A stretch of DNA of 64,000 nucleotides from Pardosa pseudoannulata (Eukaryota > Arthropoda > Arachnida > Araneae > Lycosidae). The notes beneath the pieces were generated by a model. It searched no databases. It had not been told where the DNA came from and worked only from the letters and a program-made list of their open reading frames with translations. The translations under genes and the position numbers were made by a program. Position 1 is the stretch's first letter. Every line of letters begins with the position of its first letter. Below, one piece after another: positions 62,631 to 64,000 of the stretch. The DNA lies in NCBI GenBank assembly GCA_032207245.1, contig CM063502.1, positions 135,300,073 through 135,364,072 on the forward strand, written 5' to 3'.

Positions 62631-63402
62631 GAATTTTTCAAGTAATGATTTTGACCCTACATTTCAAATTTAGAGCTGGTAATGAACGACTCTCAAAAAA
62701 TTTGAAGGCAAAAACATAAAAAAAGTACGTCATAAACAAAAATGAACCTTACAATTGTTTTGCAATTTTTTTCATAGCATTTACTTCTTTTTCTACACAT
62801 TCAAAGAAATTTTCTCAGAAAGTAATGATATAAGGGTTGAACTAAAGCTAAATGCACCCATTTATTTTAGCTGGAGTGAACGGGGACTCGGTCAAAAAAA
62901 ATTTAAAGACAAACGCATAAAAAACTGCGTCATAAATAAAAACGAAACTCAGAACTGTTTTTTTAAGTTGCATCTACAACTTTTTATACACTTTTAAAGA
63001 GAATTCCTAAAGAATGAATGATACAAGAGTTGAACTAAGTTACCAATAATGTCTAACATGAACAAAAGCAGTTTTGTCAATGAATAATTACAGCTACATA
63101 TTTTCTATTTGTCGATGTGAATGAAATAAAAAATTCTGTTCTCGAAACAGAATAGTAAATTGTGTTTCGACATTTACACTAACCATTTCTTTTAAATACA
63201 AATTTTTCTAACGTTCTAATGTCACTTAATTTCTTTTTTAGTTTCCTATTTGGGTGATACAAATTTAAATATATAATAAAATTTCGTTTTTTCCCCTTAG
63301 TAGTTTGAAGGAACAGAACTTAAAAACAAAAGCATAAAAAAGTGCGTCATAAACAAAAGTGAACCTTAGAACTATTTTGTAATTTTTTCATGGCATCATA
63401 AA
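62631..63402. repeat. Diverged repeat, three copies of an about 180-bp module
   Basis: The block ACATAAAAAAAGTACGTCAT followed by AAACAAAAATGAAC at about 62,715 recurs at about 62,918 and 63,332 with changes. A preceding block (AGTAATGAT, then TTGANCCTA or GTTGAACTAA) is at about 62,641, 62,821 and 63,013. The third copy is interrupted by about 230 bp that contain a perfect hairpin at 63,133-63,153. Confidence 0.5.
63133..63153. other. Perfect hairpin (8-bp stem)
   Basis: ATTCTGTT, a CTCGA loop, then AACAGAAT. It could be a chance structure or part of the insertion that splits the third repeat copy. Confidence 0.5.
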
Positions 63403-64000
63403 ATAATATTTTTATGATAATGATAGCAATAATAATTTTGAAGAGTTTATATTTTGATAATTCAAATTAAAGCTTAAAAGTGTTTGTAAAGTATCGTCAC
63501 AGGAAGTAATTCGAAATTAGATTTAATCAGTAAGTCCTGGTGTAATTACTAATCTGGTATCTAAATATTTTGTTAACCCTAGAGTTAACGTCAGCACTCA
63601 GATCCCTGTTAGCGTCTGGTTTACTGTTCACGGAATGAGTCGCAATGCAAAGATAAAAACATGCATTATTAAAAATATCTACAGTCATCCACATTGCATC
63701 TTTTTACACGTTTTTCTTACTCTTGATTTTACCCTTGATTAATTTATTTTTCAATTAACAATGAATAAACATTGAAGCTTGTCCGATTTGAGGCAGTGCA
63801 TTTTCAGATTATCTCACTATCCTGAATAAAGTTTTTGTGCAATACATCGTGTTCGCTCAAATAGTATCAATGGAAATTTTTAATAGTTCGAATCATTTAC
63901 TATAATTGTACTTCCATGTTTTACATAATACTTTTGAAAGCGGATTAAGACTTGTATGAGTTTGAATAGCCTCTTTGGCATAGGAAGTAATTCGAAATCG
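63403..64000. other. Sequence to the window edge, no gene recognised
   Basis: The 17-mer AGGAAGTAATTCGAAAT occurs at 63,501 and again at 63,982, two bases from the window end, so a repeat unit may continue outside the window. Confidence 0.35.

Overview
The window looks like non-coding DNA from an A+T-rich animal genome. No bacterial gene layout is present and no multi-exon gene could be assembled. No open frame outside a repeat resembles a known host protein. The content is decayed transposons, satellite-like arrays and microsatellites: a pogo/Tigger DNA transposon, a mariner relic, Helitrons carrying an OTU-protease fragment, TTAA-flanked MITEs and a tRNA-derived SINE. This mixture suggests an arthropod, possibly a chelicerate, but nothing in the sequence fixes the taxon.

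Layout. 1-2,766 holds a nest of Helitrons: a complete non-autonomous copy (415-1550) sits inside an OTU-coding fragment, followed by a related copy in the opposite orientation. 2,860-5,165 is a three-copy diverged repeat, with a TTAA-type MITE (4290-4934) inside the third copy. 5,470-8,825 is a complex tandem array of alternating long and short units, containing a (TA)n expansion and an A31 run. 13,545-16,360 is a satellite-like array of about ten units of about 281 bp. 18,485-19,055 has a pogo-like fragment and a clean hairpin. 20,241-21,185 is a tandem duplication of about 475 bp. 25,273-26,136 is a second TTAA-type element with an internal minisatellite.

Six copies of one tRNA-derived SINE lie at 23.4, 33.7, 35.5, 35.8, 40.9 and 59.9 kb. 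Two of them keep target-site duplications that fix the ends, and two form a head-to-head pair at 35.4-35.8 kb next to a third TTAA-type MITE (35851-36116). 37.9-38.55 kb is a mariner relic (DD34D spacing). 41.78-42.46 kb holds two more Helitron/OTU fragments. 49.6-51.1 kb is a pogo-like composite with a tandem duplication. 55,535-56,265 is a pogo/Tigger element with near-perfect inverted repeats and TA target sites. 60.2-61.9 and 62.6-63.4 kb are old decayed tandem repeats.

The regions between are A+T-rich, with several 200-550 bp islands of higher G+C (about 5.2, 9.8, 16.7, 19.4, 27.8, 30.3, 32.2, 39.8, 46.4, 51.2 and 56.6 kb). These islands are the only places where undetected exons or regulatory DNA seem likely. 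The elements do not work together as a pathway. What links them is a history of nested insertion and tandem amplification.
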